Source: Apoderus coryli
Lineage: Eukaryota; Arthropoda; Insecta; Coleoptera; Attelabidae
Reading direction: 5' to 3'
Assembly: GCA_911728435.2 (NCBI GenBank)
Contig: OU452204.1
Span: 5,332,001-5,396,000 of the forward strand
Length of the DNA stretch: 64,000 bases
The notes under the pieces are model-generated. The model was given only the letters and a program-made list of their open reading frames with translations, was not told where the DNA came from and searched no databases. A program made the position numbers and the translations under genes. Below are positions 12,000 to 22,880 of this stretch, piece by piece. How positions within the stretch are numbered: the stretch's first letter is position 1; the number at the start of each line of letters is the position of its first letter.

Positions 12000-13020
12000 G
12001 GTCCAGGGTTTTTGTGAAATGTATTTTAATCCAAAGATTCTACTCATCGATTATAACCGAATGAATTTACTCAAAAATATCTATACTAGTAAAATAATAC
12101 AATTATCTACCATTTACGAACGCCTATGTAAACAAAATTGTTATGCTGCATGTTGTAGGTTATCCGTTAAGTGGTTTTTGAGTTATCAAGGATACAAATT
12201 TTTTCTGACCCTTTTATAGAATTTTCACGGACGCCTATGGAACATTAATTTTTGTCGTGTATTTTTAACACCAATTCAACTAGTTAAATATAAAATTTTT
12301 TACATTTTAATTTTTTTTTATTTTACCCCTTTTTTACTATTTACGAACGCCTATGTAAAAAAAAAATTAATGCTGCATTTTCTAGGTTATTCTATATCAA
12401 AGCTATATATAATTAGCCAATTTTTCTGATATATTTGAGAAACATTTTTTTTTTCGTTTTTGACCCTTTTTTAAACTATTTTCGAACGCCTGTGTGAACC
12501 AATTCTTTTATGGAATATTTGTTAGCTTATATTGTATCACATCTATGAAAAATTATTCCATATTTCGAATAAGATTAGGAAATATATATTTTTTATGTTT
12601 TGACCCCTTTTCCACTATTTACGGACCTATGAAAGTAAGTTATGCATGACACATTTTATAGGTTATATTCTATCAAAACTATAAATAAATAGTTAATATT
12701 TCTGCTATTTTTAAAAAATACGTTTTTTTTTAAATCTTTTTTACCCCATTTTACACTATTTTCGAACGCCAATGTGGTCTAATATTTTATGTTCAATATT
12801 TTAGGTTATATTCAATTAAATGCGTAAAAAATTATGCAGTATTTCGGATAAGTTTAAGAACTATGATTTTTTTTAATTTTTGAACCCTCTTTTAAACCCT
12901 TTGCCTACGCTCAATGTTTCCCAAAATCTAATCAGTTCCTTGCCATGTCCAATAGTATTTTTGTACCAAATTTGGTTAAAATCTGTTAAGCGGTTTTTGC
13001 GTTTTCGTGGATACAGACAG
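12000..13020 (+). repeat. Decayed tandem array, about 115-145-bp period
   Basis: A recurring block, TTTTGACCCC-T-rich, then ACTATTT(A/T)CGAACGCC, TATGT, and 20-40 bp later TAGGTTAT(A/T)TTCTATCAAA, occurs near 12116, 12230, 12344, 12480, 12618, 12763 and 12900 with growing divergence. The last unit runs into ACCAAATTTGGTTAAAATC, GTTAAGCGGTTTTTGCG and CAGACAGACAGACA. That motif set is widespread in arthropod repeats (a variant is at 31799-31875). No ORF explains it. Confidence 0.7.
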
Positions 13021-13086
13021 ACAGACATTTTTTTAAAACTCATATATGTAATATATGAATATTCTAATACTACTAATAGTCTCCAT

Positions 13087-13231
13087 ATATATGGAGACTA
13101 TTAATTTCATGAAAAAAATATTTTTTTTAATTTAACCGGAAATACTTGTTTATGTATAAAATGACAAAAAAAAATATTTCCGGTGAAATTAAAAAAAAAA
13201 AATTTTTCATGAAACTAATAGTCTCCATATA
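13087..13231. mobile_element. Inverted-repeat element (58-bp arms)
   Basis: Arms 13087-13144 and 13175-13231 are complementary (CTATTAATTTCATGAAAAA ... ACCGGAAATA). The outer part also holds a nested palindrome, GTCTCCATATATATGGAGAC, at 13079-13098. Likely a small foldback/MITE. Confidence 0.8.
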
Positions 13232-13654
13232 TTCATATATGATATGGAGAGCTAAAAATATTCACAAAAAAATAACTACGCAGCCAAAGATTAACTTATT
13301 AATCTTTGGTAGTATCAAAGATTAAATTAAATTTAATATATTAATTCTCTTCAAAACATAATCAGTAGGTATGAAAACAATGAAAATCACAATAACAGAG
13401 ACAGACTATTATAATAGGTATACCTAATATAATATAGGTAGCAATGATAATTTTTTTATTATAGGTATTATAAGATCTACAACAATCTTGTTACATCTTT
13501 GCCACATTGTCTACGTGAAATATTTAAAATATATGTAATAAATTGAAAAAGTACCTACTCCATTCTTAAGTGGAGTTATAATTTTGACAAAGAATAATGT
13601 ACATTAATACCTAGGTATTTGATTTCGGTATTGGTATAAAAGTCTAATATCCAC

Positions 13655-13930
13655 GAAATAAATTTAATATAATAATCATTAATTCATACAACATGTTTCA
13701 AGACTAGACCAGTCCCATAATCAGTGGCGAGCAATAATTAAATCAAAAGCTTTTAGCTTTTAGATATTTAGATTTTTTTATATACATCAACAAATTATTA
13801 CAATGGAGTCAAAAGTATGTTTCTATCTAAAAGCTTTTCATTTAATGACTGTTCGCCACTGATCATGGGACTGGTCTAGTCTTGAAACATGTATGACATG
13901 GATTAAATATTATTATATTAAATTTAATTC
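13655..13930. mobile_element. Inverted-repeat element (about 100-bp arms)
   Basis: Arms 13655-13756 and 13827-13930 share TTTCAAGACTAGACCAGTCC, CAGTGGCGA and AAAGCTTTTAG with their complements, and match over about 100 bp with few differences. The spacer is 70 bp. A young-looking foldback/MITE. Confidence 0.85.
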
Positions 13931-15660
13931 ATAGAGATTAGGCTTTTATTTCAATACTGTACTTGTAATAAATCACCCTGTGTGTTTCTTTTATCGACGA
14001 ATCGGCAACAGCACAACACACACCACATTCGCTTGTTTTTTTTCTACCCTCCCTACGTATCCCCTCCAGATTAATACAGAATTTCATCAATCTCTCTCTC
14101 TGACAATACAGCATTGCCGGTGCATATCTGTTGCAAATGATGTAAATAATTGTTATACGTTGCATTTTGTTTCTGATATTAATAAACTACAAAACGGTTT
14201 CTGGCTGTGACAATACTGCTTTATGCTGTGCACGCTAGTATACGCCACGTAGTGGCTGGCATACTTAGAGATGTTCTGATTTTAAAGCATTGGGCTGACT
14301 ATCTATTGTGTAGATTAATCTTTGCTTTCAGCATCATAACAGATATGCACATGATTCGCAATACCACCTCTAGTACGATCCACTCCATCCGCATATAATA
14401 AAACCTAACCACTAATAGACACAGAAGGTGATGGCATGTGTGGCTTTAAATTACTTTCTTTTTTATGATAAAATTAATTAATTTCTTTCGGAAAGTTACA
14501 CGAACCTCTCAATATATTAATATATCTTAACAATTGAAACATTGGAAGGTGCCGGGTAAAGTTATTATTTGGCAATATGTATAATAAAACACCCTGTATC
14601 GCGGTAAGGAGGAATATTTTATTTAAGTGTTTTGGGTGAAATCTTCATATTTTGTGCTAAGGTATCTCGAATTACCATATGGACAATTCTTATTGAAATA
14701 CCCTGTATAATTGGAAGTCTGTCGAGCGAGCCACCAGTTTTAAAGATTTTATTGTCTAGGATCATTAAAATCCGCGCAACATCTTGTTAGTAGCTTCATA
14801 AAGATATATCTACGATCAATATTTTTATAACTATAAGCAAACGCCCTTGTGTTATTTACTCTAATCTTCAACGAAAACAGAGTAAAGTTCGGCACGGATT
14901 TCTGACAATCAAAACAAGTATTAAATATGCCATGTGTTTTAACATACGTTTAAATAGTCAATGCAATGCAACGTTTACTTTTGTTGAGGCTTCTTTGAAG
15001 GGAAACATTTTTAAAATAGTTCCCAAATCGTCACTTTTGTCATTAAAGTAAAGTCATTAGAAAAGAAAACAGATTTGTGTGTTATTCTTATTAAATCTAC
15101 TCGCTTCAACAATATACCAACTTTCAAGATTCGGCTACCAGACTGTTTTTGAAATTATCGCAATCCTACACCTCGTACTCATTACTCGCGCAATACCGTA
15201 ATTAATCCGAAATCTACTTACACCCGACACACGTGCAGATGCTTAATTAATCACGAACTTCATTTCCCCAGTTTTATTTTATATTTGCTAAAATAATTTG
15301 GTTGTTGAAAAAATTTCATGTTTGTTATAGTAATAAAGTAAAGTAAGTAATAAGTAATTAAATTAAAGTAATTTAATATTTAACCTCTCATTTGTCAACC
15401 TAATGTTCCACGTTGTAGACAAGTAATTAAGTTCACCTTTTTCTTTAATCTTTGAATATGATATATAAAAAGAAATTTTGCTTCAATGCAATTCACAATT
15501 TAATACATAAATTTTAATTACCTGTTACCTTTGTTATGTAATATTTTCTCTCAAAAAAAATTTTTCACTGAATCGGTAAGTTACTCATTCATGTCTGATT
15601 GTAAAATCACTTCTATTATCGAAATATCTTTTAGATATATAGATGTTTGAATTAAGCTTA
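13931..15660. other. Intron, nothing recognised beyond small repeats
   Basis: Contains the reverse copy (about 14287-14333) of the repeat at 11066. A possible small MITE lies between CACCCTGTATCGC (about 14590) and TACCCTGTATAATT (about 14700). No coding similarity. Confidence 0.4.
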
Positions 15661-15679
15661 TTATGAGGACTTCTGAAAG

Positions 15680-15725
15680 ATTTTGTCACTGACGATGAGA
15701 TGAATCTCGAAACATGTTTGACAGT
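15680..15725 (+). ncRNA. Hammerhead-like motif, probable Penelope terminal remnant
   Basis: CTGACGA (15689-15695), then a short hairpin GAGA-TGAA-TCTC, then GAAAC (15709-15713). The order and spacing match the catalytic core of a hammerhead ribozyme, as found in pseudo-LTRs of Penelope-like elements. One unpaired base sits beside stem II, and stems I and III are not convincing, so activity is doubtful. Confidence 0.4.
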
Positions 15726-16379
15726 ATGGTGATGATTTGAACATATATATAACTTTTTGTGGAGTAGACGTGGTTTTATTGCCTACAATATTTCCTACAA
15801 AATTCCATATTATTTATTCAATTAATTCAAAAGCTGGCAAAAATCAAGAAAAGAGGAGAAATTCGCGGATGCCACACTTTATTTGAAGATTTTCACCATA
15901 AAAATATTCCGGCACATTTTCCTCAACAAATCCACACATTACACAATGTTTTTACACATGGAACATTATTAGATACTTGATTTTCCAACACATTTAATTT
16001 ATTCCACTACCACAATAATATAACAAATATTAAAACATTATTTTATCTAGAAAAACTCCTAATTTATACATATTTTTATTTTACTACTATTCACATGAAC
16101 TAAATCTGGCAGAATTGTTTTTAAAGGGCACAAGTTGACACATTTGGCAATCGAATATTGCTGTTTTAGCGTCCTCACCATCTACGTTCCGGGCGTCTGC
16201 ATTTAAAGACAATTTTAAAAAACCTACCATGACATACCTTTTGGCAAATTTTGTAATAGTTTACTCTTCTTAACCGTCAGTTGCCGGTTCAAAACTGGAT
16301 CATTGAACTTTTTTTATTATTATTGAAAACTGGGTGAATGAACTTTTTTTATTATTGAAATTGTAACCCTGCACATATT

Positions 16380-16600
16380 GTTACTCGAACGGATACATTT
16401 AATTTGACGCGAATGCTAGAAATGTCAACTTTCTGTCACTAATAGAGATGGAAGAAATGTATCGATATATTCTTTCTTTCAATATTAGATATGCAAGAAA
16501 TATATCGATATATATTTTTTTCATTATTAGAGATGCAAGAAATGTATCGATATATTCCATTCGATCTCAATTTCTTTTTAAGGTTGAACTATTGTCTCGA
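16380..16600 (+). repeat. Dispersed repeat with internal triplication, intact copy
   Basis: Starts GTTACTCGAACGGATACATT and continues through AATGTCAACTTTCTGTCACTAATAGAGATG. A 27-bp motif (AGATGCAAGAAATGTATCG, then ATATATT) then occurs three times, at about 16443, 16487 and 16535. Parts recur at 52864-52930, 59150-59202 and 60153-60210. This copy shows the uninterrupted site into which piggyBac inserted at 59199. Confidence 0.75.
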
Positions 16601-16859
16601 GGATTGTAACTGAGTCTATGGGCTTGTAATATATATAATTCCCTACTCCATTAACTATTTAGGTGTCTAAGCAACAAAATATTTATCAAAACAATTTATA
16701 TAATTTTATCTCAAAATTTTCTCATGCATGTTGCTGCTCTAATAAATCCTTACATGCACAGGTATGTACCAATTAAATCCTACGACAAAATACCCAGGAA
16801 TAGTTCAACAGAGCGAAGTTGTAAAGTGAATTATTATAATGCTTTATGATTTATCTCAC
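16601..16859. other. Intron flanking the GALK2 exon
   Basis: AT-rich; the donor of the exon at 16860 is at its right edge. Nothing else recognised. Confidence 0.5.
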
Positions 16860-17017
16860 CTGTGCAGCAAGTCTGCATTCCACTACTCTACAATTGAAAT
16901 CGGCCGTGGCTGCTTTGTTCATTTTCGCTAAACTATGTGCAATAACAAACACAGCCCGTTTCGGTAATGGAACATCTGTAGCTCTAAGTGGAAAGAATTC
17001 AATATGTTTTGCACAAC
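16860..17017 (-). CDS. GALK2: GALK2-type galactokinase, next internal exon (PLRATDV...MNKAAT)
   Basis: The exon following 56378-56486 in the same gene. On the minus strand the acceptor is TTACATTTTCAG and the donor is CACAG/GTGAGA; length 158 bp. It starts by completing a split glycine codon (GT after the G of the previous exon) and then reads 52 open codons to a phase-0 end. Recognisable GALK2 blocks are [32 protein letters not shown] and [13 protein letters not shown], collinear with the family's middle region. The reading frame is open further upstream into the intron, but the acceptor site and the phase match argue for the start given. The next exon, with the rest of the C-terminal half (including the GAGWGG-type motif), is not visible in 1-16859, so the following intron is also longer than 16.8 kb. 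Confidence 0.93.
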
Positions 17018-17416
17018 CTGAAAATGTAAATAGGTAAAACTTAGTGATTAAAATGCAAAATAGGTACCTTTCTACTACGTATATGAGCATTTAATGATAG
17101 CCATTAAGACTCGAATATGAAAATTACGATTCTAGCGTAGCGAGTATTAACGTAATTAATACGAGTGTTTTAATTTACATAAAATTAGAGATGCATACGT
17201 TCTTTTCCCAACGAAAATAAGAAAAAACAAACACAAATTAATTATTATTAAGCAATAATTAGATACGATACCTCTTGTTGAAAACGGTAGCTAATCCATT
17301 ATGTCTGTATCATTTGAAGTTATGTCACAAAGTTACTTTTATTTTGCGTTTTATACCTGAAATGTTACTTTTATGGTGGTGATTTTATTTTCCGTTTTAT
17401 GTTTTCCTTTTTAATA

Positions 17417-17552
17417 TATTGCCGTAGTTCCGTCCACCCTGTACCATATTTTTCCGTTTAAATCTAAATTGTAAATATTATATATATATATATTATACAT
17501 ATATTTACAATATATTGACGTAATTCCGCCCACCCTATACTATATTACCGTT
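17417..17552. repeat. Short direct repeat around a palindromic AT run
   Basis: ATATTGCCGTAGTTCCGTCC, then ACCCTGTACC, at 17417 is repeated in diverged form at 17513 (ATTGACGTAATTCCGCCCAC). Between them ATTGTAAATATTATATATA folds back on TATTATACATATATTTACAA. Confidence 0.7.
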
Positions 17553-17707
17553 TGTACCCCCCGCTTCAACCGTGCATCGATCTATACGTATCGATGTGGC
17601 CACCATGTGTGTACGAGACGCGCTGCGAGAGGTAGGGGAACCGAAAGTCGACCGGTGGGGACCGCTCTGGGGTGTATAAATACGAGCCGCGAACACATAA
17701 ATAGGCA
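17553..17707 (+). mobile_element. LTR-like promoter block, left part (split by LINE)
   Basis: GC-rich sequence ending with GGGTGTATAAATACGAG (TATA box at about 17674-17681) and the 11-bp target site ATAAATAGGCA (17697-17707). The same 11 bases recur after the LINE (22013-22023), so this block and 22024-22880 were contiguous before the insertion. TATA box, GC-rich body, downstream poly-A signal and a TGGCGCC motif suggest an LTR retroelement end. A host promoter cannot be excluded. Confidence 0.5.
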
Positions 17708-17733
17708 AAAAAAAGTGTGTGCTAGTATAGCAA

Positions 17734-19104
17734 ATGACCAGTGTGAATAGTGTGAGTTTAGTAAAAATAAGCAGAAAATCTATAATAAGCAAGTGCAAGC
17801 CCGGAAACGGGCTTTCAATTAAAAAAGGTGCAAAAAACAAACCAATGAAAGTTAACACAGTGATTAAAAATATTCAAAGTGAGGGTGTTAACATAGTTAA
17901 ACCTAAAAATATGTCAGGATCAGCAAAAGGTGCGGGTATTACCCTAGTGAACCTTAGAAACATGCCTGGAACCTCAAAAAGTGAGGGTAGTGCAACGGTA
18001 CCCACAAGCAACATGTTTGGCCTATTGGAAAACATGGAAACGGAAAACAAGAGCACCGAACAACAAAAAAACAAACAGACGGAAACCACAAGGACCCTGA
18101 AAAAACGCTTTCCACCAATAGTCATAACGTCCAAGACAATGAACTATCGAGACTTTATAAGAGCAGTAAGAGGTACACTAAAGCACGACAACTTTAGTGC
18201 CCAATACTATAAAACGAAGATAAAGCTCTTCCTAAACACGGAAGAAGACTACAGACGGGTAAAAACCGACCTCGAAAACCACCCGATCGGAATAGAATTC
18301 TTCACATACACAATGCGAGACGAGCGTGTAAAGAAATTGGTGCTGAAAGGGCCACCTGGCTTCGAAGCATCTGAAATCAGGGATGCTTTAAAAGAACTAA
18401 AGGTGGACACAACAGAGTGCGTGCCAATGAAGGGCAAATCGGGTATGACACACTCATACCTAGTTACAATGCCACAATCAGTAAACCTAGGCGAGGTTAA
18501 GAAAATACGTACAATCGACCACAGCATCATAAAGTGGGAACATTACGCCAAGAAGACAGGGGTAAGCCAATGTTACAACTGCCAAGAGTTTGGACACGGG
18601 TCACGCAACTGTCGGAAAAAACCCAAGTGCGTGAAATGTGCGGGCGACCACGTGACGCGGGAATGCACGAAGAAAAGAGAGGACGGTCCAGCCAAGTGTG
18701 CTAACTGTAATGGAGCACACCCGGCTAATTATTCCAAATGTGATGCCTTGGTAAACTATGTTGAGAATATCGAACGAGCTAAACCAAAGCAAACAACGCA
18801 AACAAAAACAAATCAAATTTCTCGTCCAGCACTGGTTCGAGAAAACACAACATACAGCGCAGTAACGACAAACAGGGCAACACCCAGCACAAGCGCAACA
18901 ACACTCAACATGAACGCAACAACAGATACAACAGATGACGGAATGAATGACTTCAAGGCACTGATAAATGAAATCAATCAAATCAATCAGATATGCAATC
19001 TGAAGCGACTAATAGGCTTAGCCAAGCAATTGAAAGAGGGCTTGCTAAATGCCAAAGACGATCTAGACAGGATACAGGTCCTGGCAAACTTGGCCGGTAA
19101 ATAA
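17734..19104 (+). CDS. Jockey-clade LINE ORF1 protein (Gag-like, zinc knuckles)
   Basis: 456 residues. The N-terminal 130 or so are basic and low-complexity. Residues of about 190-275 look like the PRE_C2HC domain found before the zinc fingers of jockey-type ORF1 proteins (VKKLVLKGPPGFEASEIRDA). Three CCHC knuckles follow from about residue 279: CYNCQEFGHGSRNC, CVKCAGDHVTREC and CANCNGAHPANYSKC. The protein is expected to bind the element's RNA and assemble the RNP. The C-terminus has an acidic and then helical tail. The frame is intact. The stop codon overlaps the ORF2 start as TAATG. The start used is the first ATG after the target duplication; if the copy is truncated, the native start lies further 5'. 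Confidence 0.9.
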   Translation: MTSVNSVSLVKISRKSIISKCKPGNGLSIKKGAKNKPMKVNTVIKNIQSEGVNIVKPKNMSGSAKGAGITLVNLRNMPGTSKSEGSATVPTSNMFGLLENMETENKSTEQQKNKQTETTRTLKKRFPPIVITSKTMNYRDFIRAVRGTLKHDNFSAQYYKTKIKLFLNTEEDYRRVKTDLENHPIGIEFFTYTMRDERVKKLVLKGPPGFEASEIRDALKELKVDTTECVPMKGKSGMTHSYLVTMPQSVNLGEVKKIRTIDHSIIKWEHYAKKTGVSQCYNCQEFGHGSRNCRKKPKCVKCAGDHVTRECTKKREDGPAKCANCNGAHPANYSKCDALVNYVENIERAKPKQTTQTKTNQISRPALVRENTTYSAVTTNRATPSTSATTLNMNATTDTTDDGMNDFKALINEINQINQICNLKRLIGLAKQLKEGLLNAKDDLDRIQVLANLAGK

Positions 19105-21786
19105 TGGCTACACAGAACCAGCTCAAAACCATGCTATGGAATGCAAACGGCATAAGGGGCAAAATACACGAATTAAGAAATTTGGTGAATCACAGAAACT
19201 ACGACGTAGTAGCGATCACAGAGACGAAAATTAAAAATGGTGTCCCACCAGCCATACAGGGATATAAACTAATGTTTAAAAACCGAGAAGCCCAGCAAGC
19301 CTCAGGAGGGGTAGCACTGTACATACGCCACGAGATTGACCACGAGAGCCTACTGTCAAATACCACACACGCAGAAACACTCACAGTAAAAATAAACAAC
19401 GTAACGCTGTCTCTGCTATACAAAAGTCCAAGGCATCAAATTAACGAGGATGAACTAAGATCCCTTATGGCCCCTGAAAAGGCCATCGTCATAGGGGACT
19501 TCAATGCGAGACACCCGGAGTGGAACTGCCCAACATCTAACGCGTGTGGTATCCAACTACTAAGAACGACAGACAACAACGGATGGCAGATTCTATATCC
19601 AGAAGAGCACACAAGGGTAAGCCCAGTTATTGGACATACAGATGGAACTCTGGATATAGCGATAGCCAAGAACATTGTCGCAAATCTGACCACCGTCAAT
19701 GCGCTCTCGTCGAATCACCTCCCGGTAGAGATAACAATCGGAAACGCTGCAATCCTGAGGGGCTTGCCAAGAACATACAAGAACTACCAGGAGGCAAACT
19801 GGAATGGATTCAGACAGACACTAAATAGAGCAACGGTAATAGACAGAAACCTACAAACAAGGGAAGAGGTGGATAGAAACATAGAGCTCTTAACACAAAA
19901 CATACAAAACGCGTCGGCACAACACATTCCGATTCACACGAACCAAAACAAGACGTTCCCAGACGAAATCAAACAAATGGTGAGGGAAAGGAACAGGCAG
20001 AGAAGAATATATCAACGGACGCGCACACGACACCAGCTAGAAGAGAAACTCAAAGAAATTAACGAGATGACTTCAACGATGATTCGCTCGCATCAAGAAC
20101 ACATGTGGCACAACCAAATCAGACGTACACAAGAGTCTGGAAGGAACGTTTGGAAGGCAGTAAAAAGCCTAAAAAACGTAACACGAACTGTGTCCTTCCC
20201 GCCACTCATGCAAGGGAATGAAGTCATCACAAACAACCAACAAAAAGCGGAACTGATTGGAGATACTCTAGCTGGAATACAAACCCAAACCAGGAACTAC
20301 TCTAACCAAGATACAGAACGACGCGTCAACGAGCAGTACCAAACACTAATACAGACCATGGTCGAAACTCCAGTTGAGGAACTAACATCCCCTCAGGAGA
20401 TTCAAAAAATCATCGGGAAAATGAGGCCGCTACGAGCTCCAGGCAAAGACGGAATCCAAAGCAAAATCCTAAAAAACCTTCCTAAAAAATCCATTGTCCA
20501 ACTCATGTACATTTTCAATAGCTGTCTAAAGCTGAACTACTTCCCACAAATCTGGAAAAATGCTGTGATTATTCCAATTCCAAAACCCAACAAAGACACC
20601 AAACTTCCACATAACTACCGCCCAATTTCGCTCCTTAACAATCTCAGCAAAATCCTAGAACGTATAATCCATAAAAGACTTATATCAGTCCTAACCACAT
20701 CCAACACCATCCGACCAGAACAATTTGGATTCCGTGCACAACATTCCACTATAATGCAGGTCGCAAAAATAGTGGACGAAACCATGGTGAATTACAACGT
20801 AAATAACCACACAGCAATGGTCCTACTGGACCTAGAGAAAGCCTACGACACGGTATGGCAAAAGGCAGTAGCCTTCAAGATGATACAGGAAAACATACCT
20901 ATGTACATCACGAAAATCTGCTCCAGCTATCTACTAGGAAGAACGTTCCAAGTACAGCTAGAGAACACAAAAAGCAGACGGATCAACCAACAAGAAGGCC
21001 TACCGCAAGGCAGTGTACTATCACCAACACTGTTCAACATTTACATAAACGATATACCAGCAACAGCCAACACAAAGATAGCGCTATTCGCGGATGATGT
21101 ATCTATAAGAGCGAGGTCCACCTAAAATTCCGAAGGCAAAGGAATACCTCCAGAGACACCTGGACCTACTAGAAACATACTACCACAGATGGAAGCTGAA
21201 AATTAACGTCCAAAAAAGCCAACAAATAGTGTTCTCCCAAAAATACATCATCCCAGCGCCAACCAGCCTGCGTATGTACAACGAGAACATAACAGAAACA
21301 GACACAGTGGAGTACCTGGGCATCCTGTTGGATAGAAAGCTCCTGTTTACGAAACATATACAACGCACACGCCAACGAGCTGGACAGGCCACCAGAGCAA
21401 TCTATCCATACCTACTGCCACAGAATCCACTTAACCAGAAGCTAAAAGTTAGCCTGTACAAAACGTATGTCAGATCCATAATGCTATATGGAGCTCCCAT
21501 TTGGGACATAGCAGCAAAGACAGGCAAAAAGAAGCTACATACTCTGGAAACGAAAATCGCCAGAACTATTCTGGGAAAAGCGTGGCCGGAAACAATTTCA
21601 AACCGGGAAGCCCTTAGGACACTCAATATGGTTTCTCTGGAAAACGTCATACAAGGAAAAACACAGAAATTTTTCCAAGAAACCATAATGAGGATAGATT
21701 CTACAAGGGACGTAGGGCGAATAAACCAAACCAATGCGCCATTCAGGAAGCGGCACAAACTCCTGACAGACACCATATATAACTAG
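19104..21786 (+). pseudogene. Jockey-clade LINE ORF2 (endonuclease-RT), one frameshift
   Basis: ORF2 begins at the ATG inside TAATG. An APE-type endonuclease comes first: MLWNANGIRG, AITETKI, IGDFNARHPEWNC, DGTLDIAIAK and SNHLPVEI. The reverse transcriptase follows: NYRPISLLNNLSKILERII, LLDLEKAYDTVW, GLPQGSVLSPTLFNIYIND and the catalytic FADD at about residue 660. The frame stops at 21123-21125, just after FADD, and the protein continues one frame over (open from 21118 to 21786) with WKLKINVQKSQQIVFSQ, VEYLGILLD and the C-terminal domain. The pattern fits a single extra base near 21118-21122. Apart from that lesion the copy is uncorrupted, suggesting recent death or a sequencing error. Confidence 0.9.
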
Positions 21787-22023
21787 TGTCAATCATGCAC
21801 ACCACAAGGACCATCCCACAACTGCGGAGCCGAAAATAAGCAGCTGAAGAAAAACAGGCAGACACGAAGACAACCCAAGCGAGAGAAGGCCATAACAGTA
21901 TGCGCAAGACGGAAATACGAGGAAATACATTATTATTATTACTTTAACATTGTATATATTTGTAAATATTAGTTTGTAATGGCTTATTTAAATAAATAAA
22001 TAAATAAATAAAATAAATAGGCA

Positions 22024-22880
22024 GTCGGCGACCGGCAGCCAGCAGCAGCAACAGCAGTGGTGAGTCGGTTAGTGAGCAACCGTCCAGCAGCAAGAAGGGT
22101 AGGAACGACCGCAGTGGTGAACCGGAAAGTCAGTTGTATTATATGCAGATCAGTACCGGATAAGGGTAAGTGTGTATAAACGTGGTGAGTAGAAACGAGT
22201 AAGTAGTAAGTGTTGGACTGAGCGCTCTGAGAAGGCCGCTACAGAGTGTTGAGGGTGTCTGGACGTCCCGAATCGTGGTGTGGACCTTCCCCAGGGGGTC
22301 ACTTGTGTCTGTCAAAGCTACGGCCACATCCATAAGGGCTTTGCTTGGCGCGTCCTACTACCCTTATCAGGGCTACGTCAGGCATCCCAACTATTCTGTG
22401 CGGGGTTGTCTTGTGCGGTCGGAAGTGGAACCTGCCGCTGACTGGTTGGATCCGCGGTGGATTTAAGTAGCTTTCGAGTGCAATCACCGTAACCCTAATC
22501 AAGACTAGCTCGAGGCACTACGCGTCCGCTGTTCGGACAGTGAGGACCCCTTCGCTTGCTGTTTGTCTGCCTATGCTACGGCGGCGCATTAAACGTTTCA
22601 TATTACCGTTTTATATTTTGTTACTTATAGAGTTCTCTCATTTTCAGTTTAACTGTGATTTGTATATATTTATTCTAAATAAATTATTAAACTTTGCAAT
22701 GTGTGTTTGTTAGATACCAGGACTAAGCCCTATTAGCCCTCTTTTAATCGGCTTAAAGACCGGACCCCTGGAATTACTATCTCCACTTTAGTTACCCGGT
22801 GTCCGTGGAGCCTAAAAAAACTGGCGCCCGAGGAGCAAACCGCCGTGGAACCAGTTAAACGCCAGCGAGTAACGACCCTA
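22024..22880 (+). mobile_element. LTR-like block, right part, with TGGCGCC motif
   Basis: GC-rich, no long ORF; it starts directly after the LINE target duplication. Around 22680 it has AAATAAATTATTAAA (poly-A-signal-like), and at 22822 ACTGGCGCCCGAGG, which resembles the start of a retroviral-type primer-binding site. Together with 17553-17707 this would be an LTR of about 1 kb plus leader. No gag follows, and the exact LTR ends could not be fixed, so the identification is tentative. Confidence 0.45.

Larger units (their letters stand above)
17708..22012 (+). mobile_element. Jockey-clade LINE with 11-bp target site duplication
   Basis: 4.3-kb non-LTR retrotransposon bounded by ATAAATAGGCA at 17697-17707 and 22013-22023. 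It holds ORF1 (PRE_C2HC plus zinc knuckles), an ORF2 with endonuclease and reverse transcriptase broken by one frameshift, a 226-bp 3' UTR and a (TAAA)n tail at about 21989-22012. The 5' UTR is only 26 bp, so the copy may be slightly 5'-truncated. The AAATAAAT target bases merge with the tail, so the exact duplication could be shorter (TAGGCA is the unambiguous core). Confidence 0.92.

Noticed and set aside
22815..22840. TGGCGCCCGAGG as a true tRNA primer-binding site
   Set aside because: Only the first 10 bases resemble the lysine-tRNA type site; the continuation does not match, so I kept it as a hint only.
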